Shown here: piece by piece, positions 33,702 through 42,640 of the stretch
Layout: every line of letters starts with the position of its first letter
Position numbering within the stretch: the first letter of the stretch is position 1
Source of the DNA: Lachnoclostridium sp. An169
Lineage (GTDB): Bacteria > Bacillota > Clostridia > Lachnospirales > Lachnospiraceae
NCBI RefSeq assembly: GCF_002160525.1
Contig: NZ_NFKT01000008.1
Span: 1 to 64,000 of the forward strand
Length of the DNA stretch: 64,000 nt
Reading direction: 5' to 3'
The notes under the pieces: model-generated
Told to the model about the DNA's origin: nothing
Seen by the model: the letters and a program-made list of their open reading frames with translations, nothing else
Databases searched by the model: none
Made by a program: the position numbers and the translations under genes

Positions 33702-35459
33702 TTATTTCGTCTTTTCTGTTCCGATCAGTACTTTCTTTCCGCAAAATGCAAAACCATATTTCCGGATTCTGTCAGTCGGGATGCCGCGCGCAGTTAATGC
33801 AGACGCATATTTTTTCTCTTCAATCTGCCTTAGAGCCGAGCTTACAGTTTCCGAAAGATCCGTTTCTTCTGATTCCTGAACCTTGAACTCAATGATGATC
33901 GCAGGATCGGCAGTATCCTTTGGCTCGATCAGTACGTCATAACGCCCGAAACCGCTCTCCCTGTTCGAGGTGATGCGGTATTTATCTTCGAGTTCAACGA
34001 TCAGACCAAGGACAAAGCCGTGATAAAAGCAGACACTTGGGTCTGGTCCTGTCAGACCCTTAGTGGTCGCTTTCACAGCGTGCAAGCGTTCCGGTTCTGT
34101 GGACTCCGAAGGCTTGTTCCCTGTATCAAAATAACTGAATACGGATGAGGCAATCCGGTTCATATAGACATTCATGGCTTTTGTATCACCCTGCAAAAGT
34201 GCATGAATAAAATCGTTATAATTAGATGCTGTGGATGCGAACCAGCCACGCACCAGTTTTTTGAGCATAATAAGTACTTCAAAATTTGTAACGCACAGCT
34301 CGTAGAGCGCCTCCCAGTCGCTTGCGGTTTCGCGGACGCTTTTACTTTTCACTTTCAGGTATCCGCCTGCAAGCATCAGGCTCCAGACAGCATTTTCGTC
34401 CAGATCCAGCTGATCATATACAATCTGTTCATCAATCTCGGTATAAATAGATTCCCGGTTCAACAGTTTTTCGAAAGATTCTTTTATCCGCCGGTCGCCT
34501 TCCTGAAGAAGTTTCCCGATCAGATGATTACTGCTCGTATTTACCCAGTATGGCGCAGCTTTCTTTTTATCCAGATAGTTCAGGATAGACCAGGGGTTAT
34601 AGATATCTTTGTAAACGCCGAAACAGAAACCATCATACCATTTCTTTACCTCAGCTAATCGGTTTTCCAGTCCGTATTCTTTTAATGCATCTGTCACTTC
34701 CTTTTCTGTAAATCCGAAGCAGTCTGCATATTTATCCGAGGTAGTTGTTACAACTTCCAGATGGTTTAAATCTGAAAAAATAGATTCTTTACTGATCCGG
34801 GTAATCCCTGTCATAATCCCTCTTTCCAGATAAGGATTGTCTTTAAAAGAGGCGTTCAGAAGATTCCTGACAAAGTCTGCAAGTGCCTGCCAGTAGCCTT
34901 TCACATAAGCCTCCTGCATGGGGGTGTCATATTCATCTAACAGAAGTATGACCTCCCTGCCATAATAGCGGTAAAGAAAACACGATAATTTCTGAAGGGT
35001 AAGTGATGCTTCATACTCCCTCATGCCGGAAGACACCTGATTGAATTCAGATTTTTCCTTTTCGCTCAGAGTATCTCCTTCGAGAAGAAAGCGGTAGTTC
35101 TGATACAGCATCTGGATCGTAGAACAAATCTTTTCCCTGGCCTCTTCATAATTTTTCTCTTTGATTGAAGAGAAGGTAAGTGAGATGACCGGGAAACTTC
35201 CCTGAAGTTCCCGGTATGCCGGATCTTTCCAGACGTCCGTTTCTCTAAAATTTTCATTCCCCGCATATGCAGTAGAAAAGAACTGTTCGACCATGCTCAT
35301 GGTCAGTGTCTTTCCGAAACGCCGTGGTCTGGTGATAAGAGTCACCTTATCTCTGGATTCCCACCATTCTTTGATAAAACGTGTTTTATCTATATAAAAG
35401 AGATTATCTTTCCGGATTTCTGAAAAATCCTGTAAACCGATACCGATAATTCTTGCCAT
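33702..35459 (-). CDS. AAA-ATPase-like / PD-(D/E)XK nuclease family protein
   Basis: A 585-aa protein. The N-terminal region has YIDKTRFIKEWWESRDKVTL and Walker A-like RPRRFGKTLTMSMVEQFF (about 44-61), with Walker B LLLDEYDTPM near 182-191; this is the AAA-ATPase_like family. The C-terminal 100 residues hold the DUF1703/PD-(D/E)XK core (SGFGRYDVLIEPKDTADPAI, IIEFKVQ). Such proteins are widespread in anaerobes, often in many copies, with unknown roles. It lies 34 bp after cas6 on the same strand. It could supply a nuclease to the locus, but the family is not specific to CRISPR. Confidence 0.8.
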   Translation of the reverse strand: MARIIGIGLQDFSEIRKDNLFYIDKTRFIKEWWESRDKVTLITRPRRFGKTLTMSMVEQFFSTAYAGNENFRETDVWKDPAYRELQGSFPVISLTFSSIKEKNYEEAREKICSTIQMLYQNYRFLLEGDTLSEKEKSEFNQVSSGMREYEASLTLQKLSCFLYRYYGREVILLLDEYDTPMQEAYVKGYWQALADFVRNLLNASFKDNPYLERGIMTGITRISKESIFSDLNHLEVVTTTSDKYADCFGFTEKEVTDALKEYGLENRLAEVKKWYDGFCFGVYKDIYNPWSILNYLDKKKAAPYWVNTSSNHLIGKLLQEGDRRIKESFEKLLNRESIYTEIDEQIVYDQLDLDENAVWSLMLAGGYLKVKSKSVRETASDWEALYELCVTNFEVLIMLKKLVRGWFASTASNYNDFIHALLQGDTKAMNVYMNRIASSVFSYFDTGNKPSESTEPERLHAVKATTKGLTGPDPSVCFYHGFVLGLIVELEDKYRITSNRESGFGRYDVLIEPKDTADPAIIIEFKVQESEETDLSETVSSALRQIEEKKYASALTARGIPTDRIRKYGFAFCGKKVLIGTEKTK

Positions 35460-35493
35460 GATCTTTCACCTGCCTTTTACAGTTCATTATACG

Positions 35494-36447
35494 TTATTTT
35501 TCCTGCAAATAAAAGCGGTCCTGCTCCAAATAATACTTCCCAAACCCGAAACTGCTGCATTTCCCCATGTGAGTCAGCTCCCCGGCGATCAGATAATTCA
35601 GACATTCCTCCGGCATATCCTGAAAGAACACCTGCCCGGAAATACCGCGCAGAGTGACCGGACCGCCCTGGGTATGGGAATACCGTTTTACAGATTCTTT
35701 TCTCACAGTCTGGGAACGGATCACGGGATACCTGGAAAATTCCGGAAGATCAGCGTCGTTTCCGATATAATAGTTCAGCATCTGCACCCTGCGGGCAGCC
35801 CCTTTTACAAGGGCTTCCGCGTAGAAGCGGTTCATGTATTCTTTCTGGTATTTCATGGCCAGGGGAGCGGTGAAAGTAAGGCGGTATTTCCCATCGCAGA
35901 AACCGAGTTCTGCCTTCCTTCTCTTTATATAGTCGCTGACCAGAGAATACCGGTATTTTCCCATGTCAACATGATTCCCGCTGACGATCTTCCCGCCTTC
36001 CGTATTACGGACTTCCGCGATCCGGAACTGTGTACGGGCGCTCCCAAGACCGCTCATGCCCAGGAGGGCGAATGCCTGCAGATACAGATTGAAGTAGACG
36101 ATGCTCTCGCCGAAGAGGACCAGGTGGAATACAAGGCGGTCCCCTTTTCTCATAAATTCAGAGCGGTCGCTGCACTCGAGCAGGTAACCGACGCTTTCCT
36201 GACCGGTTACATAGCGGGGCTTTGGGTCCATGGGAGTGTAGAGCGTGCGGTAGACAGGACATGCCTGATGGAACATGCATCCGTCGCATTTCCTGTCGTT
36301 GACACAGTTCTGCCGGAGCAGCATTTCCCCCATTCCGCCGCGCAGGGCAGATACTTTTGAGGCGGGGAGCCGTGTGTCTGCGAGCATCTCCGCGTAAAAT
36401 CCCAGGCGGATATAGGGAATATCGAAAGTCATTTTTTTCTGTTCCAT
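35494..36447 (-). CDS. cas6: Cas6 crRNA-processing endoribonuclease (type III associated)
   Basis: A 317-aa RAMP-fold protein. Features: a zinc-type cluster CVNDRKCDGCMFHQACPVY (about 50-68), the GESIVYFNLYLQAFALLGMS segment, and the C-terminal glycine-rich loop MGKCSSFGFGKYYL (about 295-308) typical of Cas6. It would cut the repeat RNA to leave an 8-nt tag. Start 36447 (MEQKKMTF) follows GGAGCCCTT; the longer frame begins inside the upstream gene. It is the last core cas gene of the operon. Confidence 0.8.
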   Translation of the reverse strand: MEQKKMTFDIPYIRLGFYAEMLADTRLPASKVSALRGGMGEMLLRQNCVNDRKCDGCMFHQACPVYRTLYTPMDPKPRYVTGQESVGYLLECSDRSEFMRKGDRLVFHLVLFGESIVYFNLYLQAFALLGMSGLGSARTQFRIAEVRNTEGGKIVSGNHVDMGKYRYSLVSDYIKRRKAELGFCDGKYRLTFTAPLAMKYQKEYMNRFYAEALVKGAARRVQMLNYYIGNDADLPEFSRYPVIRSQTVRKESVKRYSHTQGGPVTLRGISGQVFFQDMPEECLNYLIAGELTHMGKCSSFGFGKYYLEQDRFYLQEK

Positions 36448-36505
36448 AAGGGCTCCTTTTCTGATCTGTTTCTGATCCCCGTTCATTCTGTTCGGGGAAC
36501 TGCGT

Positions 36506-38605
36506 TCATTCTGCTCCGGAACTGGGATTATTCTGCTCTTGATCTGCGGGCAGGGAAACGTCATCTTCGCCAAGTGTCGGAAGAGATGATCTGAACCTCA
36601 TTTTATCCCGGGTTTCGATACGTCCGCCCCGGTTCAGTGTCCACCATCTGAAGCCTTCGTCCAGCGGCTTTCCGCTCTGAACATCCTGCAGCTGTTCCCC
36701 GGTGGCGGGATAGGTTACGGTAAATCCGTCTGCGGCATGGAAATCGGAAATCTTCAGGAGAAGCTTCACATTCTCCTCCTCGAAACGCATATTCCGGAGC
36801 GCACCGGCGCCTGCGTCAAAGGATGGGATCTCCTCATCCATGAACTCTTTATATGACTGTTCCAGATAGGAGATGGAGCGTTCCGCCTCATTCAGCCGGA
36901 TCGTCCGGATCCGGCATTCGGAAACGTTCATGGAGATGCTGCCGAGTCCCAGCGGTTTCCCGGTTCCCAATTTATATCCCCGTTCCCCGGTACTGCTGAT
37001 ATTCAGGATCGTGATGAGCTGCCGGAGCTGGGTTTTTGTAATGTTGTCAAAATAAATGTCTTCTGTAAATACGGTTCCCGGCTTTACGGGGCGAACCGTC
37101 CTGTTTCTCTCCCCGGGCAGAACCTTGGGAAAGAATTTCCCGGGTGCTTTTTCGGCGTCGATATCCAGTTTTGAATGCCAGTAGAATTTCCGTCCGGCGA
37201 TCTCGATCTCGTGCGGGCAGAGTTCCAGGTGTCCATCTTCTGTCACCTTATAGTCATAGGTCCAGAACCGGGCATTCTCCGGCTTCTTCAGATAGAATTC
37301 TGCCGAGGAGATCTTAGGTTGGGAGAGCTCCTGGAGCGTGACCGGCTCCATATAGCAGTCAGGACTCTCCCGGTCGGTATCCCGGCGGACGGACGCCCCG
37401 TCATCCGGCATGCTGTCATCTGAACCGGCTGTCCCGGGCGCGACGTACCGTGCATCTGCAAAACGAACGGAGGAGGCGCGTCCGCCGTTTTGCCCGATCA
37501 TTCCGAACAGAGTGCAGGCGGGACACAGATCTGAGGGATCGGAGCAGGGCTTAAGATTTCCATGTCTCTGAAGAATCTTTCCCACAGTATTCCGGTAAGC
37601 TTCTTTGGTGATACATGCAGGGGAGAGATAGTAAATGGAGGCGGAATCTCCGCGGATTCTGGAGTAATATACCGGCATATATTCCCCTGCATTTCCGGTT
37701 TTAAATGCCTCCCAGGCTGCTCGGTACTCCTGATAGCCGTGGTGGCCTTTCTCCCGGTTCTGATTGATCTTTTCATCTGCATAGGTCTTCAGGACCTGAT
37801 CCAGGGAAGCCAGGTCTTCCCGGGAGAGAAAGACGGGCTCCTCTGTCTGCGGCATCCCGTCCGGGGGCTGTTTTTTCAGCTCGATGATTCGGCCTTTGGA
37901 TTTGGGGCGGGGCATTTCGGAAGGACCGACTTCGCCTTTGATCACATAGCCTTCTCTGTCAGTATCCGCTGTCTGTTCTGTGCTGATACCGGTGATCCTG
38001 TATTGCGTGATCTCCTGGAATCCTCTGTTTTTGGCGGGAACCTGTTTCTTTACTGCTTCGGTCTGCAAATATACTTTCTGCCCGTCAGAGAGTCCACGGA
38101 TGCGGTTCAGCATGTTCAGGCTGACTTTATGGACATTCACCCTGGTCACAAGTTCAAATTTCCCGTCAGCCGTTCTGCGGATCAACGCCGGAGTATAATG
38201 GTCGCTGGTCCGTTTGTAGAGGGGCTCGCCGTCGGTGACGGAACTGTAACAGGAATCTGTGAGTGCTTCGTAGATACTGCGGATCATTCCGCGGATCTCG
38301 CTCCCGGGGATGACAGGCTCTTTCGTGTTCGGCTCTCCCAGGGGCATATCTTCTCTGGCGCTGCTGTATGTAAAGAAGTCATAGCTTTTATGCTCCTCGG
38401 GGGCGTCCGGCACGCGGAAGGCATGGTCGGTCCCGGAGTTGGGGATAAAGAGTGGTGTTTCCGTGCGGATCACGGTGGTGATCTTCCCGCTTACTCTTTC
38501 TTCTCCCGCATCGGAATATGCAGGTTCCCTGCTTGAGGTCGGGTAAAAAATATAGGGGTTGATAAACCGGCCGGTATGTGGTTGATTTTTTCTGTTTTCA
38601 GCCAT
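36506..38605 (-). CDS. TIGR03986-like CRISPR RAMP protein (type III-D)
   Basis: A 699-aa protein. Opening FINPYIFYP and TETPLFIPNSG are followed by the RAMP glycine motif VIPGSEIRGMIRSIYEAL (about 98-115). A conserved CPACTLFGMIGQNGGRASSV (about 366-385) and a C-terminal ERGYKLGTGKPLGLGSISM glycine loop follow. These are the marks of the TIGR03986 RAMP family found in type III-D loci. It is probably one of the Cas7-like backbone subunits gripping the crRNA. Start 38605 (MAENRK) follows AGGGGGACC and overlaps the small upstream gene by 8 bp. Confidence 0.75.
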   Translation of the reverse strand: MAENRKNQPHTGRFINPYIFYPTSSREPAYSDAGEERVSGKITTVIRTETPLFIPNSGTDHAFRVPDAPEEHKSYDFFTYSSAREDMPLGEPNTKEPVIPGSEIRGMIRSIYEALTDSCYSSVTDGEPLYKRTSDHYTPALIRRTADGKFELVTRVNVHKVSLNMLNRIRGLSDGQKVYLQTEAVKKQVPAKNRGFQEITQYRITGISTEQTADTDREGYVIKGEVGPSEMPRPKSKGRIIELKKQPPDGMPQTEEPVFLSREDLASLDQVLKTYADEKINQNREKGHHGYQEYRAAWEAFKTGNAGEYMPVYYSRIRGDSASIYYLSPACITKEAYRNTVGKILQRHGNLKPCSDPSDLCPACTLFGMIGQNGGRASSVRFADARYVAPGTAGSDDSMPDDGASVRRDTDRESPDCYMEPVTLQELSQPKISSAEFYLKKPENARFWTYDYKVTEDGHLELCPHEIEIAGRKFYWHSKLDIDAEKAPGKFFPKVLPGERNRTVRPVKPGTVFTEDIYFDNITKTQLRQLITILNISSTGERGYKLGTGKPLGLGSISMNVSECRIRTIRLNEAERSISYLEQSYKEFMDEEIPSFDAGAGALRNMRFEEENVKLLLKISDFHAADGFTVTYPATGEQLQDVQSGKPLDEGFRWWTLNRGGRIETRDKMRFRSSLPTLGEDDVSLPADQEQNNPSSGAE

Positions 38606-39050
38606 TTTTGGTCCCCCTTTCTTTTCCCCTCTCTTTTCCGGCAGTCTCACTTTCTGCCGGAGACAGACGGTAGTTGGTGATCTCAAGCATCCCCTCGTCG
38701 GTATAGCTGATATAGTTGACTACGCGGAGCTTCCGGCAGACGGATGCATACGGTTTCTCAAGGTACATCTCTTCGGTATAGAGATCTTTCCCGGCCTGGT
38801 CTGTGTCGGACACCACATCCTGGGCGTATTTCCCGTCCGCGTCCCGGAACAGGCGGTATTCCCTCTCTTCGTCGAACAGATGCAGTTCCAGGAGCGGATC
38901 CTCCTCCCGGTGGAGATGGTCTGCCCATTCCGGTGAGACTTCGATCATTTCCCCTGTTTTTCTATAAGGAGAAAACACGATCCCCATGCGGAAGTAAGCC
39001 AGCAGGATCCCTTCCGGCGGGACCAGGTCATAATGTATCTGACATTCCAT
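38598..39050 (-). CDS. Small type III-D protein, possibly Csx19-like
   Basis: A 150-aa protein: MECQIHYDLVPPEGILLAYF at the start and RKLRVVNYISYTDEGMLEIT near the end. Size, position between the tandem Cas7 gene and the TIGR03986-type gene, and the mixed alpha/beta pattern fit Csx19 (TIGR03984) of type III-D loci, but I could not confirm a diagnostic motif. Start 39050 follows AAAGGAAAAACAGCT and overlaps the previous gene by 23 bp. No catalytic residues are evident. Confidence 0.5.
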   Translation of the reverse strand: MECQIHYDLVPPEGILLAYFRMGIVFSPYRKTGEMIEVSPEWADHLHREEDPLLELHLFDEEREYRLFRDADGKYAQDVVSDTDQAGKDLYTEEMYLEKPYASVCRKLRVVNYISYTDEGMLEITNYRLSPAESETAGKERGKERGTKNG

Positions 39051-40359
39051 AGCTGTTTTTCCTTTCCATGACAAATTCGGCAAGAGCGTGCAGGTATCCG
39101 TCCTCTTCCCCTTCGAAGAGCCGGTTTTCGCGTCCGGCGGATGCAAAGATCCCTCTTCCGACAGCGGTCTGACCACCTGCGGGAAGATAGCCGTTTTCAA
39201 TATCCTTTATGACAAGGATCAGCAGTCCGCAGACAGCCTGCCAGTCGGGACAGGATCTCCGGACTCTGAGAGACAGGGAAAGGGTTCCCCGGAAATAAGC
39301 CCGCTCATGATAGAGATGCCCTTTCACCGTTCCTCCGGAAAAGCGGTCGATGCGGTTCCGCACGACGTCCAGTTCTTCACCGCCCCGGATCCGGCTTTCG
39401 CTGACCGTGACCACAGAGCGTCTGGCAGTATGGTTCACTTCATCCACATAACCGAACCATTCCCGGAGGAGGCAGGTGACTTCCGGCACGCCAAGCCCTG
39501 TCAGGATTTCACCTGCGCGGGAGCGGATCACGCCGGCCCAGCTGCTTCCGGGGATCACGGCGTTTACCGTTCCATCCGGTGTCTTCATGGTCAGTGTCTC
39601 ATAATCTGCTTCTTCTGTTTGGGCGGAGTATCTGCGGATGCTGATCCCGCCGGTCAGTTCAAGGGGGATCACCGCGCTCGCGAAAAGCTCCGGCTTTGCG
39701 GCTCCTTCTGTGCCCGGAGTGTTCAAAGAATCCGGATCAATGGAGGAAAATCCGGATCTGTCCCCGGGAGTGTAGTCCAGCCATTCTTTCAGATTGTCCC
39801 TGGAAAAGGTCCTGCGCCGGATACCGGTCAGAGACAGCTTCCCGAACCCGCGTGTCTTCTTTGCGCCAAGGAGAATCTCTCCGCTGTGGAGCCCGGAGAG
39901 GATCAGGGAGATCTGCTGTTCCCAGACGGCGCCCTTCCCGTTCCCGTCATTTTTCCGGATGTTCAGTTCGAGCTCCAAGCTGCCGGAAGTTCCTGCTTTT
40001 ACGATTTCCATGTCGAACTTGCCCCCGTCTTTGGCCTGCTTGTTCTCAAGGCAGACGCCGTCTCTCTCTTCCAGGATATTTCCCTCTGTGTCAAAAGTGA
40101 CGTCCGAGATAAAAAGCGGACTCATACGGCTGTTATCGCCGGAACCTTCGCCGAAAAGGCAGGTATCGCCGCCGCATTCCTCCAGATAATGCCGGAAGGC
40201 ACCAGCAAGCGAGCTTCCGGGGATGAAGGGATGTCCGTCGAAATCCTTGATCACGTCCATATCTGTGGCAACACTGCCTCCTACGGAAACGCATAATGGC
40301 TCTTCCAGGCGGAGCTGTATCTGCCAGATGATCTTTTCTATGATCGGATTAACGCTCAT
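39028..40359 (-). CDS. Tandem Cas7 (Csm3-like x2) RAMP protein
   Basis: A 443-aa protein with two RAMP units. Unit 1 (1-190) has TDMDVIKDFDGHPFIPGSSL, matching the Csm3 segment that carries the RNA-cutting Asp, then the LLGAKKTRGFGKLSL glycine loop. Unit 2 (from about 230) repeats this with NAVIPGSSWAGVIRSRAGEI and GGQTAVGRGIF. In type III complexes these subunits line the crRNA and cut bound RNA at 6-nt steps. GGAGGCAGACAAAG precedes the ATG; it overlaps the next gene upstream by 11 bp. Confidence 0.8.
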   Translation of the reverse strand: MSVNPIIEKIIWQIQLRLEEPLCVSVGGSVATDMDVIKDFDGHPFIPGSSLAGAFRHYLEECGGDTCLFGEGSGDNSRMSPLFISDVTFDTEGNILEERDGVCLENKQAKDGGKFDMEIVKAGTSGSLELELNIRKNDGNGKGAVWEQQISLILSGLHSGEILLGAKKTRGFGKLSLTGIRRRTFSRDNLKEWLDYTPGDRSGFSSIDPDSLNTPGTEGAAKPELFASAVIPLELTGGISIRRYSAQTEEADYETLTMKTPDGTVNAVIPGSSWAGVIRSRAGEILTGLGVPEVTCLLREWFGYVDEVNHTARRSVVTVSESRIRGGEELDVVRNRIDRFSGGTVKGHLYHERAYFRGTLSLSLRVRRSCPDWQAVCGLLILVIKDIENGYLPAGGQTAVGRGIFASAGRENRLFEGEEDGYLHALAEFVMERKNSYGMSDTL

Positions 40360-42640
40360 CTTTGTCTGCCTCCTTTTCTTGTGTGCTCCTTCGCAGATGT
40401 CTTACCTTATATTTCAGCTGTGTGAGCAGGGCGTCAAAATACCATCTGAAGATCTCCTCGTCTTCCACCTGGATGGGAAGAGAGGGAGGAAGTATTTCAC
40501 GGATCCTGGCAGCGGAAAACATACAGATTTCCCGGGCAGTCAGGAGTTTTTCCTGCTTGCTGTCAAGACGCCGGTTATACCGGGCTTCCATGGCGCTGTG
40601 GAAAGCGGGATAACTGCCGGATTCTTTCAGCATCAGCGCCAGCTGGTTTACCACAGTGTTTATGTTTCCCCTGTAACTTAAAGATGGCCATATCTTTTCC
40701 GCGCAGGCCAGGGCAGACGCGCGGACGGTCTCCTCTGCATAGCTCCGGTTCAGGTATATCATCATGTCTGACGAACCATTGTCGGGACGGGATGGCGCAG
40801 ACGGTATTCCCCGGACAGCCGCGATCTCAAAGCAGTACTGCTCCGGGACCGGTACTGCGCGGAGTTCCCCGTATCCTTCCATCGTGCGTTCGCCCAGCCA
40901 GATCCGGTTGATCATGGAGAGACAGAGCGGACGGCTGCTTTTTATCAGGAAAGCGGTGCCTTTGTCGAACACCGGGAGCGTGGGCTTCCTTGCATGCCAT
41001 GTGACGTTATAACCACCGATCTCTGTAAATTTCAGAAAACGCTTTTCTACAGAAAGCGTGAGATCCGCGTTCCCGTTTCCCGGTTCATTTTCTTCTGCGA
41101 GAGCTGATCTCAGCTTTTCTGTCAGCTGATCCAGCAATACCCTTTCATCCGGAGCGGCCATGCCGTTTTTCCTGCGCAGGATCACAGGGGAGACAAGACG
41201 CAGCAGGAACCGGCCGGCCGGCAGGGCTGCATCCGGGGCTGTATCCGCGCATTCCCCGGCTCCGCCTTTTACGGGTTCCTCAGACAGACCGGTGATCCGG
41301 ACGGAGACGTCTCCATATTCTGCGGAGCGGTTGTAGCCGATCCGGTACCGTGTTTTTCTGTGAAACAGTTCATATATCTGCCGGATCTGCCGGGGCGTCC
41401 CGAGGACATATCCGGCAAACATCTGCCCGGCGCAGATACTTTCGATCTGATACATCTGATTTTCCGGGTCGGCGGATGTGACATGTCCGATGGACTTGTC
41501 CTCCGGCCGGGAATGGTGATAGCGGATCTCCATATCTACATTTTTGACAGAAGCCTTATATCCGTCATAGTGGATATATTTTCCGTCAAGGGGCGTAAGC
41601 TTTTCGATCCCGATGTTTTCCGTCATCCCGGGCTCGACGGCACGGCACCTGCCCTGATCCGGATGATCCTTTACTGTGAACAGGGAGCCGTCGGAAGGCT
41701 CAAACCGGAGAAGACCGTCGGATATGTAGGCGTTGGAACAGATCAGGGAACTGTCTGCTGTGAGAGCAAGAAATCCGTCGTTCCCCTCCGGTTCTTCCCT
41801 GCATGCCTCTGCGATCATGCCCAGGATCTTTGCTCCTTCGATATAGGGACAGCTTACAGTCTGTCCGCCGGCAACACTTTTACACAATACGGGAGCGTGC
41901 AGGTATATCATATAGTCCAGGCGCCGGTATTCTTTGCCGGGATCATATTCCGCTTCTGCAATATCCGGTACGCCTCCGGCAAACAGTTCCGAAGCGGCAG
42001 TTTCAAAACTGACCTTTACACTTCCCATTCCTCTGGTGCGGTTCAGTCCCATATGCCGCAGAGCCTTGCAGATCAGCCCCATTTGTTCCATGTACAGCCG
42101 CTTTTTTGCCCCGGAGCACCGGAATTCCACTGGTGCGAAGAACACCATGCCTTTTTTGAGCACCCGGACCGAGCGGAGAGAGCTCTCTTTTGCGATGCCA
42201 TCCTCATCGACGGCGGTCTGTGTGCGGACACAGGTGAACGCGCTTAATACTCTGCCGGGACTGGTCAGCATGGGATCTGCTGTTTCTGACAGTTCAGCCA
42301 GATATCGATCGTATTTTTCCGGTTTCGCATCGGAGATGAACAGGGCGGAAGTTCCATCCCGGCGTGATCCGAAGATCCCTTCCACATCGATTTCCGCACC
42401 CCAGTCCTTCAGCTCCCCGGCCGCTTCGCGGAGACAGCCTTTGATCCGTTTTCCGCGGATGACCGGAAGGCCCAGAGCGTCATGGCAGACGTCCTGATCC
42501 ACCATGCTGTTATAGATTTCTCCGGATGAAAAGCAGGTATCGCTGAGCAGTTCGATCCGGATATAATTTACTCTTGATGCTCTCTTTTCAGCTCTGGCCA
42601 GTTTCTGCTGTTTATTCTTCTGCTTCTTCTGCTTTTTCAT
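40349..42640 (-). CDS. Multidomain RAMP protein (Cas7 + Csx10/Cas5-like, with C-terminal helical part)
   Basis: A 763-aa protein. After a lysine-rich head, residues about 25-200 form a Cas7-type RAMP (VDQDVCHDALGLPVIRGKRI; MGLNRTRGMGSVKVSF) with a conserved Asp position. A middle RAMP (YLHAPVLCKS; RYRIGYNRSAEYGDVSVRIT) follows, and a third segment (GGYNVTWHARKPTLPVFDKG; MEGYGELRAVPVPE) resembles the Csx10/Cas5 group that holds the crRNA tag. The last about 120 residues (KIWPSLSYRGNINTVVNQLA onward) are all helical, as in Cas11 small subunits. Start 42640 follows GGAGGAATACG and overlaps cas10 by 29 bp. Domain names past the first are inference. Confidence 0.65.
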   Translation of the reverse strand: MKKQKKQKNKQQKLARAEKRASRVNYIRIELLSDTCFSSGEIYNSMVDQDVCHDALGLPVIRGKRIKGCLREAAGELKDWGAEIDVEGIFGSRRDGTSALFISDAKPEKYDRYLAELSETADPMLTSPGRVLSAFTCVRTQTAVDEDGIAKESSLRSVRVLKKGMVFFAPVEFRCSGAKKRLYMEQMGLICKALRHMGLNRTRGMGSVKVSFETAASELFAGGVPDIAEAEYDPGKEYRRLDYMIYLHAPVLCKSVAGGQTVSCPYIEGAKILGMIAEACREEPEGNDGFLALTADSSLICSNAYISDGLLRFEPSDGSLFTVKDHPDQGRCRAVEPGMTENIGIEKLTPLDGKYIHYDGYKASVKNVDMEIRYHHSRPEDKSIGHVTSADPENQMYQIESICAGQMFAGYVLGTPRQIRQIYELFHRKTRYRIGYNRSAEYGDVSVRITGLSEEPVKGGAGECADTAPDAALPAGRFLLRLVSPVILRRKNGMAAPDERVLLDQLTEKLRSALAEENEPGNGNADLTLSVEKRFLKFTEIGGYNVTWHARKPTLPVFDKGTAFLIKSSRPLCLSMINRIWLGERTMEGYGELRAVPVPEQYCFEIAAVRGIPSAPSRPDNGSSDMMIYLNRSYAEETVRASALACAEKIWPSLSYRGNINTVVNQLALMLKESGSYPAFHSAMEARYNRRLDSKQEKLLTAREICMFSAARIREILPPSLPIQVEDEEIFRWYFDALLTQLKYKVRHLRRSTQEKEADKDER

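Noticed and set aside
39088..40296. A 402-aa plus-strand open frame opposite the tandem Cas7 gene
   Set aside because: Shadow of a real gene; the minus-strand frame has RAMP motifs, an RBS and operon overlap.
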